Source of the DNA: Vespa crabro
Lineage: Eukaryota; Arthropoda; Insecta; Hymenoptera; Vespidae
Length of the DNA stretch: 64,000 nucleotides
NCBI RefSeq assembly: GCF_910589235.1
Contig: NC_060977.1
Location: forward strand, 3,521,001-3,585,000
Direction: 5' to 3'
Position 1 is the stretch's first letter; the number at the start of each line of letters is the position of its first letter. Below the pieces are notes generated by a model that worked only from the letters and a program-made list of their open reading frames with translations, was not told the origin of the DNA and did no database searches. The position numbers and the translations under genes were made by a program. Below are positions 47,637-59,815 of the stretch, in pieces.

Positions 47637-48439
47637 CCGCGTTCGCGTCCGTTGCGATTCCGCCTAACCTTCGGCCGAGAATTTATCGTTCGCAACTTTA
47701 ACGCGTTTCGCCTTGCCTCACCCTACTCAACTTTCTCTCTCTCTCTCTCTCTCTTGCTCACTCTTTCTCATTCTGTTTCTCTCTTACTCTCTTCGTGTCT
47801 ACGACCTAGCTTTGCGAACGAATTCCACCTTCGTATCCTTTTCCCATCTATGTACATATGTAATTTGATAAGTAAAAGCCCAAACTTCTTCGAGGAGAAA
47901 CTAAAATAATTCTAATAAATAAAAAAGAAAAGAAAAGAAAAGCAATAATATATATATATATATATATATTTAATAGATCTTTGTCATCTTTGTAATAATA
48001 TGAATTTGACACGTGTGATATCGAGAGGGTGTGGGTGTTATAGGATGAGAGAGAATAGATTCGTTGAAGTAATTAAAAAGTAAAATTCGAACACCGGCGA
48101 GAAATTCGAACAAAGAAAGAATTAAGAAAGAAATGAAATGAAATGAAACGAAGCGAAGTAAAAAAAAGGGGCAAAAAAGATGTTTTAAAAAAAAAAAGAA
48201 GAAGAAGAAGAAAGAAAGAAAGAAAGAAAGAAAAGACCTAACCAACACCGTATATAAAAGCAGGAAACGAGAAGGGAGAGAAAAGGAGATGGAAAAGGGG
48301 GAAAGGGGATAGAAGGGACGAGCGAGAGGGGGCTACGCCATAGCGAAGGGTGAAGGGTAGGGTGGAGGAGTTAAAAGAAGAAAAGTTTTGAAACGGGGGT
48401 GAAACGGATGGCGTTAATATATCTTGAAGCGAACGAGCG

Positions 48440-48460
48440 ACCAACCAACCAACCAACCAA
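48440..48460. repeat. (CCAA)n repeat and adjoining CTAGC palindromes
   Basis: Five CCAA units, followed to about 48494 by short GAGCTA/TAGCTAGC palindromic sequence. Confidence 0.8.
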
Positions 48461-48930
48461 GCGAGCTACCGAGCTAGCGAGATCTAGCTAGCTCAAGAAG
48501 ATTGAGGTAGAACATACCTATGTGTGAGCGTTAAGGAAGGAAATAGGAGAAAGGAGTCGATCAGGGTAACCGTGAAAAGGTTAGATATCGGTGTGTGGTG
48601 GTCGATGAGAGACGTTGGGAACGTGGTTTTTGGCGAAGCCGAGGACACCAAGGCGGGGTCACGTTCCGTGGAAGTAACTTGACCGGCAAAGCCTTCGGGG
48701 CTATCAAACTTTTGGCCTGATACATCGAACCCTAGGAACTTCTCTTCTCTCCTTCTTCAACAACCTAACCGTAGTCTCCTCTATTCCTCTATTCCTTTCC
48801 TCTATTCCTCTCTTTCTCTCTCTCTTTCTCATTCTCTCTCTCCCTCTTTTCACTCTACTCTAACCAGGAACTGATCAGCCCCTATTGTGATTCGTGGTCG
48901 GTCCTAACACCACAGGTTCCTTCCAGGATT

Positions 48931-48932
48931 GA

Positions 48933-48975
<43 letters not shown>
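48931..48975. repeat. (CT)n microsatellite
   Basis: CT run. Confidence 0.95.
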
Positions 48976-48981
<6 letters not shown>

Positions 48982-49560
48982 TTTTCTTTTTCTTTTTCTT
49001 TCCCTTTTTTTTTTCTTTCTCTGTTTGTAGCGAGTGTTAATACATCTAAGTGCGAGACTATTCGACACTTCAAAGTCCTCCACGTTCCTACGAAAAAAAG
49101 ATCACGAACTATATGAACGAAGATCTTAGCGTATCTTTTATCAAACCTCGTAATTCGATCCTATTGAACTGAACGAATTACGATGACTCGACTTTCTGAC
49201 ATTTACTTCTGTCACATTTATGTTTCCCAATTTCATGTGATTATGTGTCACATTTTCTTCTTCTTTTTTTTCTTTTTTATTTAACGACAATACATTTCAA
49301 CATAAACGTTCAATTGAATTAATAAATCGATTACCATCGTTGATCATTGATAATTGCCACTCCGCATTATCAACTTTATATATTTTTAACGTTTCATAAT
49401 ATAATAACAATAATAATAATAATAATAATAATTAAAATGAAGACCGATATAAAAAATATAATATAGCGGAATAATTTTATTTTACGAATTGTGTTTTATT
49501 GGTTTATGTCAATTTGGGATTTATTGATTTATGTCAAACTCATTTATATCTGTTCACTTA

Positions 49561-50253
49561 TTAACAAGTTGAATGCCACGTGGGCCATCGGTTGCCCATT
49601 GTCGGAGTTTCCATTCAGGCCGTTCTAGTTATTATATGTCAAATGAAACATGATCGTGTAACGCATCATAATATCATCAGCTGATGCATAATTATCATAT
49701 ATAATGCAATTTTCATAGAGTCGACTATCGATGGACGAGGCGATGTATTCGATCGTTTTCAACTTGAATGATACCCTATTGCCATTATCGAGTTATCAAA
49801 ATGACAAAAATGCTTGTCATTTTTTAATATCACGAAAAATATAAATAATAAATAAAGCGAGTCGAAAGTTAGATCGAATCAGTCATTTTATTTCAATATA
49901 TATGAATAAAAGTAATTGATATTGGCATTACGTTGGACTTTCTTTCAACGATCATTTATTATTATATGAAATATTTATCCTTGATGCTCGCTAAGGAACA
50001 ACGAAACATTTTTTTCATTAATAATAATAATAATAATAATAATTTTGTTATTTTTATGTTTATGATGTACATTATATTATATTACATCATGCCATTCTCC
50101 GTTCACTAATTATATTTTTGATTTTATAAATATCATAACTCATCATTTATAAGCTTTTTTATAATAAATTGAAATAAAATGGGCCATTGATAGGGCACTC
50201 TAGTTAGGTCGTAAATATCGCATAAAAATAGGGGCCAATATCCAACGTGTTAA
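49561..50253. mobile_element. Non-autonomous piggyBac-like element (MITE), 693 bp with TTAA ends
   Basis: TTAA occurs at both ends (49561-49564 and 50250-50253). Inside them the left end reads CAAGTTGAATGCC and the right end, on the minus strand, CACGTTGGATATT: imperfect terminal inverted repeats of the CACGTTGAATGCC kind seen in piggyBac-type elements, which insert at TTAA. Subterminal GGGCCAT/TTGCCCA sequences near the left end have counterparts (GTGCCC, ATGGCCCA) near the right. The interior is AT-rich, includes an AAT microsatellite (50021-50042), and has no transposase longer than a 37-codon ATG frame (49731-49844). Confidence 0.6.
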
Positions 50254-50516
50254 CCATTACTCACAATCGGTATTATTTGAACGAAGCGCAAAGAAATGAG
50301 ATACGCCTGAGATAGGTAGCCCTGTATACATTCTTGGTTGACATGTAGATAACACGCAGGTGGTAGTTCTGTCCGACTATAATCAATCGTTTCTACTAAC
50401 TCTCTAGCTTTGTTACAGTGACCATACGAGGATGGTGAAAATTGATTTTACTAAAAAATCCGATTGCTTGATTTATCGTAGAGTAATATATAATCTTTTT
50501 ATTTGTCTAAAGGCAG

Positions 50517-50714
50517 ACTCGCGTGAATCGTTTAGTTCGATATTGGGTGCTAGACGATGGTAACATTAATCACGAGAGACAAGGACAAACGGTAGTACAA
50601 TTTCCTTCTCTTTTTAACGTGTACGTTGTAACGAAAGAGAAAACATATGTACGTGTTTCATCCAAAGAAACCACAACGCAGGATGGAACGAGCTTTGGCA
50701 TGGCCGGTTGTTAG
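50517..50714 (+). CDS. Possible terminal exon, unproven
   Basis: After a possible acceptor (TTTGTCTAAAGGCAG, AG at 50515-50516), a phase-0 frame runs 65 codons to TAG without low complexity (e.g. RYWVLDDGNINHERQGQ). Upstream it is closed by TAA at 50507-50509. No family is recognised and no clear AATAAA follows. It would join in frame with 46618-46710. Chance remains a good explanation. Confidence 0.13.
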   Translation, partial: TRVNRLVRYWVLDDGNINHERQGQTVVQFPSLFNVYVVTKEKTYVRVSSKETTTQDGTSFGMAGC

Positions 50715-50899
50715 AAATAAGTGGACACGGCATTCGTGATAAAATACGAGCTTCCGAGTCAGGAACAAGGGGGTAGAAATGTGAGGGTGCGCTATTAGAT
50801 TATGGGTGGTCGAACAACAAGATTGTGGACGACGGGGAAGAGGTCCATTAGTTTCGCCAGTCGTATCTTACGTCGTATAACTGGGTTAACAATTTGGTG

Positions 50900-50902
50900 C
50901 CT

Positions 50903-50962
<60 letters not shown>
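50900..50962. repeat. (CT)n microsatellite
   Basis: About 60 bp of CT. Confidence 0.95.
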
Positions 50963-50963
<1 letters not shown>

Positions 50964-52141
50964 TTCTCTTTTCTACTTCACCCTTTTTGACTTTTTCCTG
51001 TAATAGTTAGTCTATTAGAGCGTACTGCGTTCACGAGGAATTAACTGAGAAAAGATTAATATTATCGGCGAATTGCTCTTTCTCTCTTTACTTTTAAGCT
51101 TTATGAATTTCAATGAAATATAATTTAACGTTTTAAACGCAAGCAATATTATGCAATGCCATTAACTATGACGCCATTCCCTATTGGCGATTGAAATTGC
51201 CTGTGCTTGATGTTACCCGATAATACTTTAGTAAAAATTTTTATTATACAGTACGTTCATTGTCAACTGTTCTGCGACTTCATAGGATTATAAAGTAAAA
51301 AATTTATTCGCTATTATCTCGATAATTTTTTCTTTCTTTTTTTTTTCGTCCTTCTTTTTTCTCTATACGGTATTAAGAATATTAGAGATCGCATTATGTA
51401 TGATCGTACAAAATGAAATTATTTCGTGGTTTTTTTATTTTAACGATAATATCGAATAAAGAAAATAAATGTAATACGTATTTATTGTCAAATATTGAAA
51501 AATTAACATGATTTAGATATTATTGTAGAGATCATCGATGGAATGCATATATAGATATAAGTCATATTAAAAAGTGCATTTTTAAAAATATAAAATATAA
51601 GGATGTGTTAAGAATTTTTTAAAAATGGTCGAAGGCCTAAATGCATCACTTTTTTGTATTATAATATATTAGTTAAATATATATGTACATATGGAATTTT
51701 CTCGATATTATTTCAATATGTCGTCGCCCCTATAATAGGTGTAACAGCAAAAAAAATAAAAAAATAAAAAAATAAAAAAAAGAATAAAAGAGGGTATCAA
51801 ATAATCGTACATCAAACGTATAGTTTATCCAATGAAATTAAATTCCTAAAGGAAGACTCTTTTATTCTCCCGAAGGACTTTCTTCGACTTATCGAAGAAG
51901 AAACGCGCAATTGACGTGAATAAATCTGCTATTTGATTCTTTGATGATACCAAAGAAAAGGACGGATTTTTCTGAGTTTTGTAATATCATACACTCGCAA
52001 CGATCTAAGGATCAGATCTTACTTCTGTCAGATCGAATTTCTCAATTTTAAGGAAAAGAAAAAAATAACAGAAAAAAAAAAACAGAAAAAAGAAGATGAA
52101 GAAGAGACAATCGATAAGAAATAAAACAGACAAAAAATACG

Positions 52142-52181
<40 letters not shown>
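52142..52181. repeat. (CA)n-(TA)n compound microsatellite
   Basis: About 20 bp of CA followed by about 18 bp of TA. Confidence 0.95.
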
Positions 52182-52348
52182 AAACTGTTTCAATGCTCCT
52201 TAATAGAGCCAAAAGGAAAGTTATCGTTCGCTCGAAATCACATGGAATTAGATTTAATCTTTAAAAGTAGAAATGAGGTTTTACCGGCAATAAATATCTA
52301 TAATCGGTAACCGATATCAAAAGGTTATTTAGAAATAGTGGTATCGGT

Positions 52349-52372
52349 AGCTGGCTCTAGTTCGAGCCAGCT
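52349..52372. repeat. Perfect hairpin, 9-bp stem and 6-nt loop
   Basis: AGCTGGCTC and GAGCCAGCT flank the loop TAGTTC. A GC-rich stem in AT-rich surroundings, within a unique non-repetitive patch (about 52190-52540). Confidence 0.85.
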
Positions 52373-54171
52373 TAATTTACGGTTCCTAGCAAGACAAAGT
52401 TGGTAAACGTGGTCCTTTATCCTTTTACCTCGTTTTCCGGCTACTATCTTACATGGACCGCAGTTCTTTAGTTTCAGGAAGCATCCGGATTGGTCCGAGT
52501 ACCTTGGATTAAACCGATCCAACTCGTCTAACCAAGGGATACTCTCTCCCTCTCTCTCTCTCTCTCTCTTTCTCTCTTTCTTTCTATCTATCTTTCCTTC
52601 TTTCTCTTTCTTTTTTCCAGAAAAAAAGAAAGGAAGAAAGGAAGGAAGACGTTTAAAGGTTTTACTTCTTTGCCAAGCCAAAGATATATTTTTCTTACAG
52701 TTCGGTGCGTCAAGTGACGTATAAAGATTTTAGAAGTGGATGATACTTACCAAAAATTTTCTAACGAATCCCACTGATTTATACGATTCCCGTCCTCATA
52801 TCCCGTTCCTATTTCCTCGTTAAAGAATATTTCTTGTACAAGACGATCTCTCCCTCATTCCTTATCCCTCGTTACGTTTGTCGTTGATCGATAATATAGC
52901 TTAGTCAGATTAATGAATTTTATAATATAAAATATCTATCAAGAAAATTCATTTTTATTTGACTTTTGCGATAAGAAATCCGATAGATAAGAGAAAATGA
53001 TTTTATCTATTTATTTTTATTAAATCGATAAATATAACAACTGTTTTGTCATAACACTTTTCCATTTTTAAATCGGATTTTCCTTCTCTCTCTCTCTCTT
53101 TCTCTTCCTCTCTCTGTCTCTCCCTTTCTTTCTCTCTTTTTATTCTTAGAGAGAGAGAGAGAGTTTTCGAAAAATGAAATGGCCTTTGAAAATATTATGA
53201 CTTAAGAGAAAAACGAAGAATAATCGATATTTGAAAATAAGCCAAAGAAAAGTATTGTAGTCATTGATTTTGATTTTTTCTTTTTTTTTTTTTTTTCAAT
53301 ATTTCTCTGGGCAAAACGTTTAAGAGAGATTTCGAAGAAATCAATGATTTAAGAGAAATTCATTCGAAAGAGCCATTTACTTTTAGTATTATTTAATACG
53401 ACTTATTCGTATCGACCAAAATACAATAGAATACTTTAATCCGAAGAATCCATTTTAGTGCTTGGGTGGCAGTCTCTTGTTGGAAAATTCTTTTTTATAT
53501 TTTTCTTTTCTCCTTTTCTTTTTTTTATTTTATTTTTTTACAGAACAAAATATCTGAGAAATCGTCAAGCGATTTCAAAAGAGAAACTTATAAAAGCATT
53601 TGATATAAAGAGATAAATTAAAATATAAAATATAAAAAATAAAACATGATATTTGTATATATAAAGAAATAAAATAAATATCTCGTTAGTCGTTCCTCGA
53701 ATAATTTTTATTAATATACATTAGAAAAAATGAAAATTGTTCGATCCTGAGATTTTTCCAAAAGACGATCTTCGTTTCGCTCGTACGTCAATCATCCTGT
53801 TTGAAAAATTTTCTCTCTGAAATGATTATAAGATAATAAAAGCGATCGTATTGTTAATTCATTCGAATTGGGTGAACGAAATGAAAGTAAGTGAAAGAAA
53901 TAAAAATAATTATTAAAATAGAAAAAAAAGGTGGGGGAGGGAGGATAAATAGAATTACGAGGAAAAGAAAAGAAATATAAAATAAATAAAAGAAGAATAA
54001 AGAAATTAATTTAAAAAAAGGAGGTGGGGGAAATGAAAATAAAAAACGAGTTCAATGAGATTTTCAAACTCGACAAGATTTTTTACTGCATTCGATCATT
54101 GAGATATATTATCTAATTAAAAAAGGGGGTAAAAAAAAAATCATTATGATTTGTTGAAAGTAACAACGATA

Positions 54172-54224
54172 TTGTCATCGTCGTTGTCGTCGTCGTCTTC
54201 GTCGTCGTCTTCGTCGTTCTCCTA
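54172..54224. repeat. (CGT/CTT)n trinucleotide repeat
   Basis: Triplet repeat of CGTCGTCTT type. Minus-strand frames read poly-Arg or poly-Thr. Confidence 0.9.
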
Positions 54225-54709
54225 AAGAACGGATACAAAAGGAAGAAAGCAAAGGGAAGAAAAGAAAAAAAGATAAAGAAAAAAAAAAAAGAAGAAGAGG
54301 GAGAAGAAGAAGGTGGTAGTAGAAGAAGGAAATAAATAAAGAAATAAAGAAATAAAGAAAGAATGAAAGAAAGAAGGGACAGTAAAACACGTCGTTTATG
54401 ATCCGATCGAATGAAAAGCGCCAACGAATACGTCTCTTTCTTTATATTTCGCAAGGAATGAAGCTCCATATCTGTTCGCACGATGGAATGGTGAAAGGAT
54501 GAAGGGTAGGGGGATGAGGAAGGGTGAAGAGAGGTAGGGTGAAGAGGGGGAGGAGGGATGCTTGCTAGGATGAAAAGGACGCATTATAATTTCTCGTAAA
54601 ACGTTTTACGATGACAAAACACGCCGTGAACGTGTTTCCCGGTTGGGGAGCGGCCCCCATCGGTCGTTGTAAAATCGAACGACGCACGTTTTAAATGTAT
54701 AAAGATAAA

Positions 54710-54712
<3 letters not shown>

Positions 54713-54756
<44 letters not shown>

Positions 54757-54810
54757 TTTTTCTTTTTTTCCTCTTTCTCTCTCTCTCTCCCTCTCTCCCT
54801 CCTTCTGTCT
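54713..54810. repeat. (GTCT)n-(CT)n microsatellite
   Basis: About six GTCT units, then CT-rich sequence. Confidence 0.95.
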
Positions 54811-55364
54811 TTCTTATCCTTCTTTCTTGTCCCACCTATAACCACGATATCTCTTTACGCACGACATCGGCTCGATTCAATGGAAAAGATAATTTTTAAA
54901 ATGTCTATCCATATTCTTCAAGAAAAACTGTTTCTTTTCTATCGATTGTTTCCTTTTTTCTTTTGTTGTTGTTACCGTTGTCATTATTATTATTATTATT
55001 ATTTCCGTCGCGTAAAAACCTTAAAATATCCAATTTGCTACAAGAGGATAATGGCGCGAACACTCACACGCACGCCAACTCCCGAAAGGTTACTGCAAAA
55101 GGTCAAAAAGGACAAAAGGTAGGAAGGCGAACCGAATGATCATTCTTCTTTCTCTTCGTTTTTGTTTTTTTTTTTTTTTTCCTTTTGTTTCATTTTTTTT
55201 TCAACAGGAACGTACGTTTATTTTGCACTGAGCAGAAATACAAGCTATTCATGAAAGATGAGGTTACAGCGGCCGCAAGCCCCCCGACCCCTTTCCACTA
55301 CACCCCTGCCCTTTTTTTTCCCCCGTTTCTTCCGTGCTTTCGAAGAGATCTCTCTTTCCTTTTC

Positions 55365-55366
55365 TA

Positions 55367-55408
<42 letters not shown>
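55365..55408. repeat. (CT)n microsatellite
   Basis: CT run; another lies at 55533-55568. Confidence 0.95.
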
Positions 55409-55409
<1 letters not shown>

Positions 55410-55530
55410 CACTCTACTTTCATTCTTTCTTTTTGTTCATTCTCTTTCACTCTTTTTACACATGCAACCAACTTTTCTCGTTCTCTCTATCTTTTCCATT
55501 CATAATATGCATGCTATTTCTTTTGTTCTA

Positions 55531-55570
<40 letters not shown>

Positions 55571-55696
55571 CCTATCTAATTCAGCTCATTCTCGTATTTC
55601 TTTCCTCACCACCGCTTATTAGAACAATGTAATAATTATACATATGCATATATTATAATACATTTGTGCATTATCATAATTTCATTTACACAGAGA

Positions 55697-55697
55697 T

Positions 55698-55748
<51 letters not shown>

Positions 55749-55870
55749 TTATGTATGTATCATATGTATATATGTATGTATATTATATTTTATAAAAGAA
55801 ATATTTATATGTATGTAATGTATGTAATGTATGTATTTATGTATGTACGTATGCATATTTATATTATACA
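55697..55870. repeat. (TA)n and (TATG)n tracts
   Basis: A TA run to about 55737, then GTAT/TATG-rich sequence. Frames read Met-Tyr repeats. Confidence 0.9.
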
Positions 55871-56096
55871 CATATTCTTTGTTTTCTTTCTTTCTTCTTT
55901 TTTTTCTGTTTTTTTTTTTTTTTACCTTTTGAATGTAATTACCTCTATCCATTTTTTCACGTAATTCTTCCTTAAAAAATAACGATATTTAAAATACGCT
56001 ACGCGCGATGTAATAAGAGCCATCAAGAGAGGAAAGAAAAGAATAAAAAGGAATAAAAAGTATTGCAATGTGGATTTGTGAGACGTTTGGCTTTTT

Positions 56097-56099
<3 letters not shown>

Positions 56100-56140
<41 letters not shown>

Positions 56141-56196
56141 TCCTTTCACTCTCACTTATTCTCTCTCTCTTTCTCTCTCTCTCTTTCTCTCTCTCA
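56100..56196. repeat. (CT)n microsatellite
   Basis: Interrupted CT tract of about 95 bp, followed by CA-rich sequence. Confidence 0.9.
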
Positions 56197-57637
56197 CATA
56201 CACGCAAAAACACACACGTACACACAAATACACGGCATATATACTCGACCAAGAGTTTTCTTGACTTCTTTCTTAAACTTCCTTCCTTTTATTCGACATC
56301 TCATTCGTTCCTATCCACGTTCACTTCGTACTTCCGTTCCGTTCTTTCTCTGATTTTCCTATAGCGCGCATTTTGCTCTCCTAGTTTCTCCGTGTCACTC
56401 GCAAAGTTTTGCACACAGCCGTACTCCAAAAATCCAAAATTCAAAGATGAACGGCCTGAATTTGTAACGAGGGTAGAGGATCGCATGTGGATAAAAGAAT
56501 GAGGATGAGAATGAGGGTGAAGATGAATGGAAGGGAAAAATGATAATTATCTCAACTTTGTAAGCTTTATCGGTCAAATAGGAGGATCAAAAGTTATATC
56601 CTATGCTTTCGTATTACTTTAATCGTCATTGCGGATTAACGCAAATGTTAATTTTTTTTTTTTTTTTATTTCTTTTTTTTTCGTCGTTTTTCTTTCTTCT
56701 TTCCATTCTTTTTTTCTTTTATTTTGCTTTATTTTTTCGTCTCTCTTTTTTGTAATTTTTTTATTCTTCCATACGTGTGTAATCTCTTTAAAAAAAAAAA
56801 AAGAAAAAAGGACGAAGAAGAAAAGGAAAAAATTTGATTTCTACGTTATGGAAAATGCAAAATTGTACTGATAAATTTTGCTTGCTTTCCTTTCTTTCTT
56901 TTTTTTTTCTAGGATCTCCTTTTTTAAAGGATCTCCTTTATATTCTCGAATTGCAAATTCTTCGTAATGGTTAATGAAAGCTTTTATTTTCTCTTTCTTT
57001 CTTTATTTTTTCTTTCTTTTTTTTTTTCATAAAAATCGAAAAAATCTACTTAGAGACACGCGAGATGAGAAGTGAGTTCACGTTATAGTGTTCCTTTTTG
57101 TTTTTTTATTTTATTTCTTTTTCTTTTTTTTTTTAATAATCTACCTCTCTCTCTCTCTCTCTCTCTCTCTCAATGTTTCCTTTTATTTTATATTTCCTCT
57201 TAAGCGATCTTCGAAATAATCGATCATCGAAAGCTTTCGTAGTTCGTCATAACTTCGGTACGTTAAACTCGTTCTACGATACTGAGACAATGAGACGGAA
57301 ACGATATAGTTCAAGGAGGACTCAAGTTGAAAGCAAAGCTCACTCAAGCACGATGAGAAATTTTTTTATTAGTGAATTATTTACAAAGCGCGGCCGGCCC
57401 GGTCACTCCGTAAGCCGAATAAGAAGCGTGCGCCTTTTTCGATAACGCAAAAACTCTAGGCAGACAACAATTAAGTCGACGAAACGATGCGGACGAAAGA
57501 GGAAGGGACTCACCAACACCTATGTCCTCATTTTCTTTCTTTCTTTTTCTTTTTTTTTTTTGGCTATATTTTTGTTGTTCCTTTTATTTTTTTATTTATT
57601 TATTTATTTATTAGTTTGCTTCTTTCTTTCTTTCTTT

Positions 57638-57658
57638 ATTATTATTATCATTATTATC

Positions 57659-57747
<89 letters not shown>

Positions 57748-57775
57748 CATCATCATTATCATTATCATTATTATT
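57638..57775. repeat. (TTA/TCA)n trinucleotide repeat
   Basis: About 46 triplets: TTA core of about 75 bp flanked symmetrically by TTATCA units. Frames read poly-Ile or poly-Tyr. Confidence 0.95.
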
Positions 57776-58405
57776 TCCTTTAAGATTAATTTTGATTTTT
57801 TCTCTTTCTTATATATTTTATTATTTCCACGTACGGCTGACTGGCTGGCTTTACGGAAGAAATTTTTGTCGGAAAATGATTGGATGATAATAGCCAAGAG
57901 AAAAATAGAAAATAATAATTTTTATCATTACCCCGTTTCTTTTATCTCTTTCTTCGCGATCGATATCGATCGGGTGTCCCTCGGTCTTTCGTCGTGCCTT
58001 TCGTCGATCGTCAGCGATTTCGTGCACACATCGAATTAAAGATTCAATAATCGCAAGGTACGCGGAAGAACGTTCGTTATTCGTCGAATAATTCTTCTTC
58101 GTGCTACGCTTAATCGATAATTAATCGAACAATTAATAGTAATTCATAACATTAAAACTTATACTTATACGAGCTAAACACTTAAGCTTACTCGGCATCC
58201 TCTCGCGATTTGTACAATTAAAAAAAGAGAACAATGAAGAGTGGTAGTTTATTATTTTTTTTTTTTTTTCGTTTTGTTTTGTTTTGTTTTGTAATTATAT
58301 TAATATTAGCGATAATAATATAAAGATAATAATTAAGACTCTTTATAGTAAATAATTTATGTAAAAATTTGGGAGTTAACGCTAAAAAAATTATCCATTC
58401 GCGCT

Positions 58406-58406
<1 letters not shown>

Positions 58407-58446
<40 letters not shown>
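58407..58446. repeat. (CT)n microsatellite
   Basis: CT run followed by CACACG-rich sequence. Confidence 0.95.
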
Positions 58447-58780
58447 TCACACACGCACATATACACTCACACATATACCACATACGCACACGCACAGAGA
58501 TACTCGAAACACTTTCTTCCTTTCTTTTTCGCTTTGCCTTTAGACGATACAAGTTTGATTCTCGACAAACACGTTTCACGAAACACATTCGCACATCACA
58601 CAAGGTACACTTTTTTACTATTTGCGAAATCATACTCTCACTCTCTCTCTCTTTCTTTCTCCCATTTATTCCTTTCAACTCATTCCCACTCTTTGTACAT
58701 CTTTATCGTTTACGCATGTAGTCTCTCTCTCTCTCTCTTTCTTTCTAACATACAATCCTTACGACTCTTTCACTCTTTAG

Positions 58781-59010
58781 TAAGCCAATCAGAAGACCAC
58801 TATGAGGATAATCCTTCATTTTCAATGAAAATGTTTATAGGAAAGAGTAGGATGAAGAAGATCGATGACGAAGAATATGATTTCATTTTCGGATAAATCA
58901 AAATTCAATTTTGTTATTGCCACGTTACATTCTAAATACCATATTATATCCGTCCTTTGAATTTATTTTCGATATGCCGATTTAATTTAAGCCGATAAAT
59001 GTTATATATA

Positions 59011-59063
<53 letters not shown>

Positions 59064-59127
59064 CACATTTTATATACGCATCTATTCGACGTAATATCTA
59101 TTCGATTCACGAACTCAACACAATAAA
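58781..59127 (+). CDS. Possible 3'-terminal exon, unproven
   Basis: A long pyrimidine tract with a CTAAC branch-like sequence leads to CACTCTTTAG (AG at 58779-58780). A charged, non-repetitive frame follows (SQSEDHYEDNPSFS, then KSRMKKIDDEEYDFIFG) with TAA at 58894-58896, and AATAAA at 59122-59127. Acceptor, coding-like composition, stop and poly(A) signal are in the right order for a last exon. The frame needs one base from the preceding exon, so it cannot join 46618-46710 directly. No family is recognised. Confidence 0.2.
59014..59060. repeat. (TA)n microsatellite
   Basis: About 46 bp of TA. Confidence 0.95.
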
Positions 59128-59691
59128 CTTATATCGGTTCATCGAAAGTTACGATGGCTGATGAGAGGGTTTGCGAGTTCAGAAAAAAAAAAAAAAAAGA
59201 AAAGATCGAGGGTAAAAAGACGGCGATCGTGACTAAAGGGTGTCGTTTCAGCAATGATCAAATAGGGGGTGAGGATGTTCATGGTGGAGGGGGAAGAAGG
59301 AGGAAGTTTCTTTTTTCCCCTTTTTCTTTCTTCTTTCATTTTTTTTCCTTTTTCCTTTCTTCTTTGTTCTTTCTTTTTTTCCTATACGAATGTTCGTAGT
59401 CTCCAATGTCCTTCGAAATAATATCCCTCGCGTGTTTCATCATTCATTCATTATAATAATATACCCTTTCGTCCTTTATCATTCATTCCCATTCAAAAAA
59501 TCTTTCATCAATCTGTCTAACGCTCTTACGACAATCATGTGCGTTCATTAGAACCGGCTTTAATAGGCCTGCGTAGTCAGCGCGATTAGGCGATTAGAAG
59601 GAAGATATCGCATTAAAAAGGTATGTTCCCTCGTAATAAAATCCACGAGACGTTCGTACGTTCCTCTTTCGTTCATTTTCTTTTTCCTCTT

Positions 59692-59694
<3 letters not shown>

Positions 59695-59736
<42 letters not shown>

Positions 59737-59784
59737 ATCTAATTATCTCTTCCAAATGCTCCTACATTTCCTTTTGTTCCTCTT

Positions 59785-59810
<26 letters not shown>
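59695..59810. repeat. Two (CT)n tracts
   Basis: CT runs at about 59695-59732 and 59784-59810. Confidence 0.9.

Positions 59811-59815
<5 letters not shown>

Larger units (their letters stand above)
46720..49560. other. Non-coding region with the most GC-rich patches of the window
   Basis: Holds the pentamer repeats at 47312 and 47600, a CpG-rich block at 47400-47720, and a unique GC-rich block at 48545-48740 with inverted repeats. This could be promoter-like DNA, but no start site can be assigned. Confidence 0.55.
50254..54700. other. Non-coding region
   Basis: CT, CA-TA and CGT repeats, with unique patches at about 50330-50900 and 52190-52540, the latter containing a perfect hairpin. Apart from the weak exon-like frame at 50517-50714, no coding signal is seen. 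Confidence 0.55.
54700..58780. other. Strongly pyrimidine-rich non-coding region
   Basis: Dense CT, T-rich and TATG repeats on the + strand. CpG-containing unique patches at 54590-54700 and 57180-57440. A 90-codon ATG frame (57173-57445) begins directly after a CT tract and is unrecognised. Confidence 0.6.

Noticed and set aside
57560..58039. 159-codon frame with a long poly-Ile run
   Set aside because: Produced by the TTA/TCA microsatellite; neighbouring frames give poly-Tyr and minus-strand poly-Ile over the same repeat.
58369..58780. N-terminal part of a 175-codon + strand ORF
   Set aside because: Ser-Leu and His-Thr repeats translated from CT and CA tracts; only the charged tail after 58781 is kept as an exon candidate.
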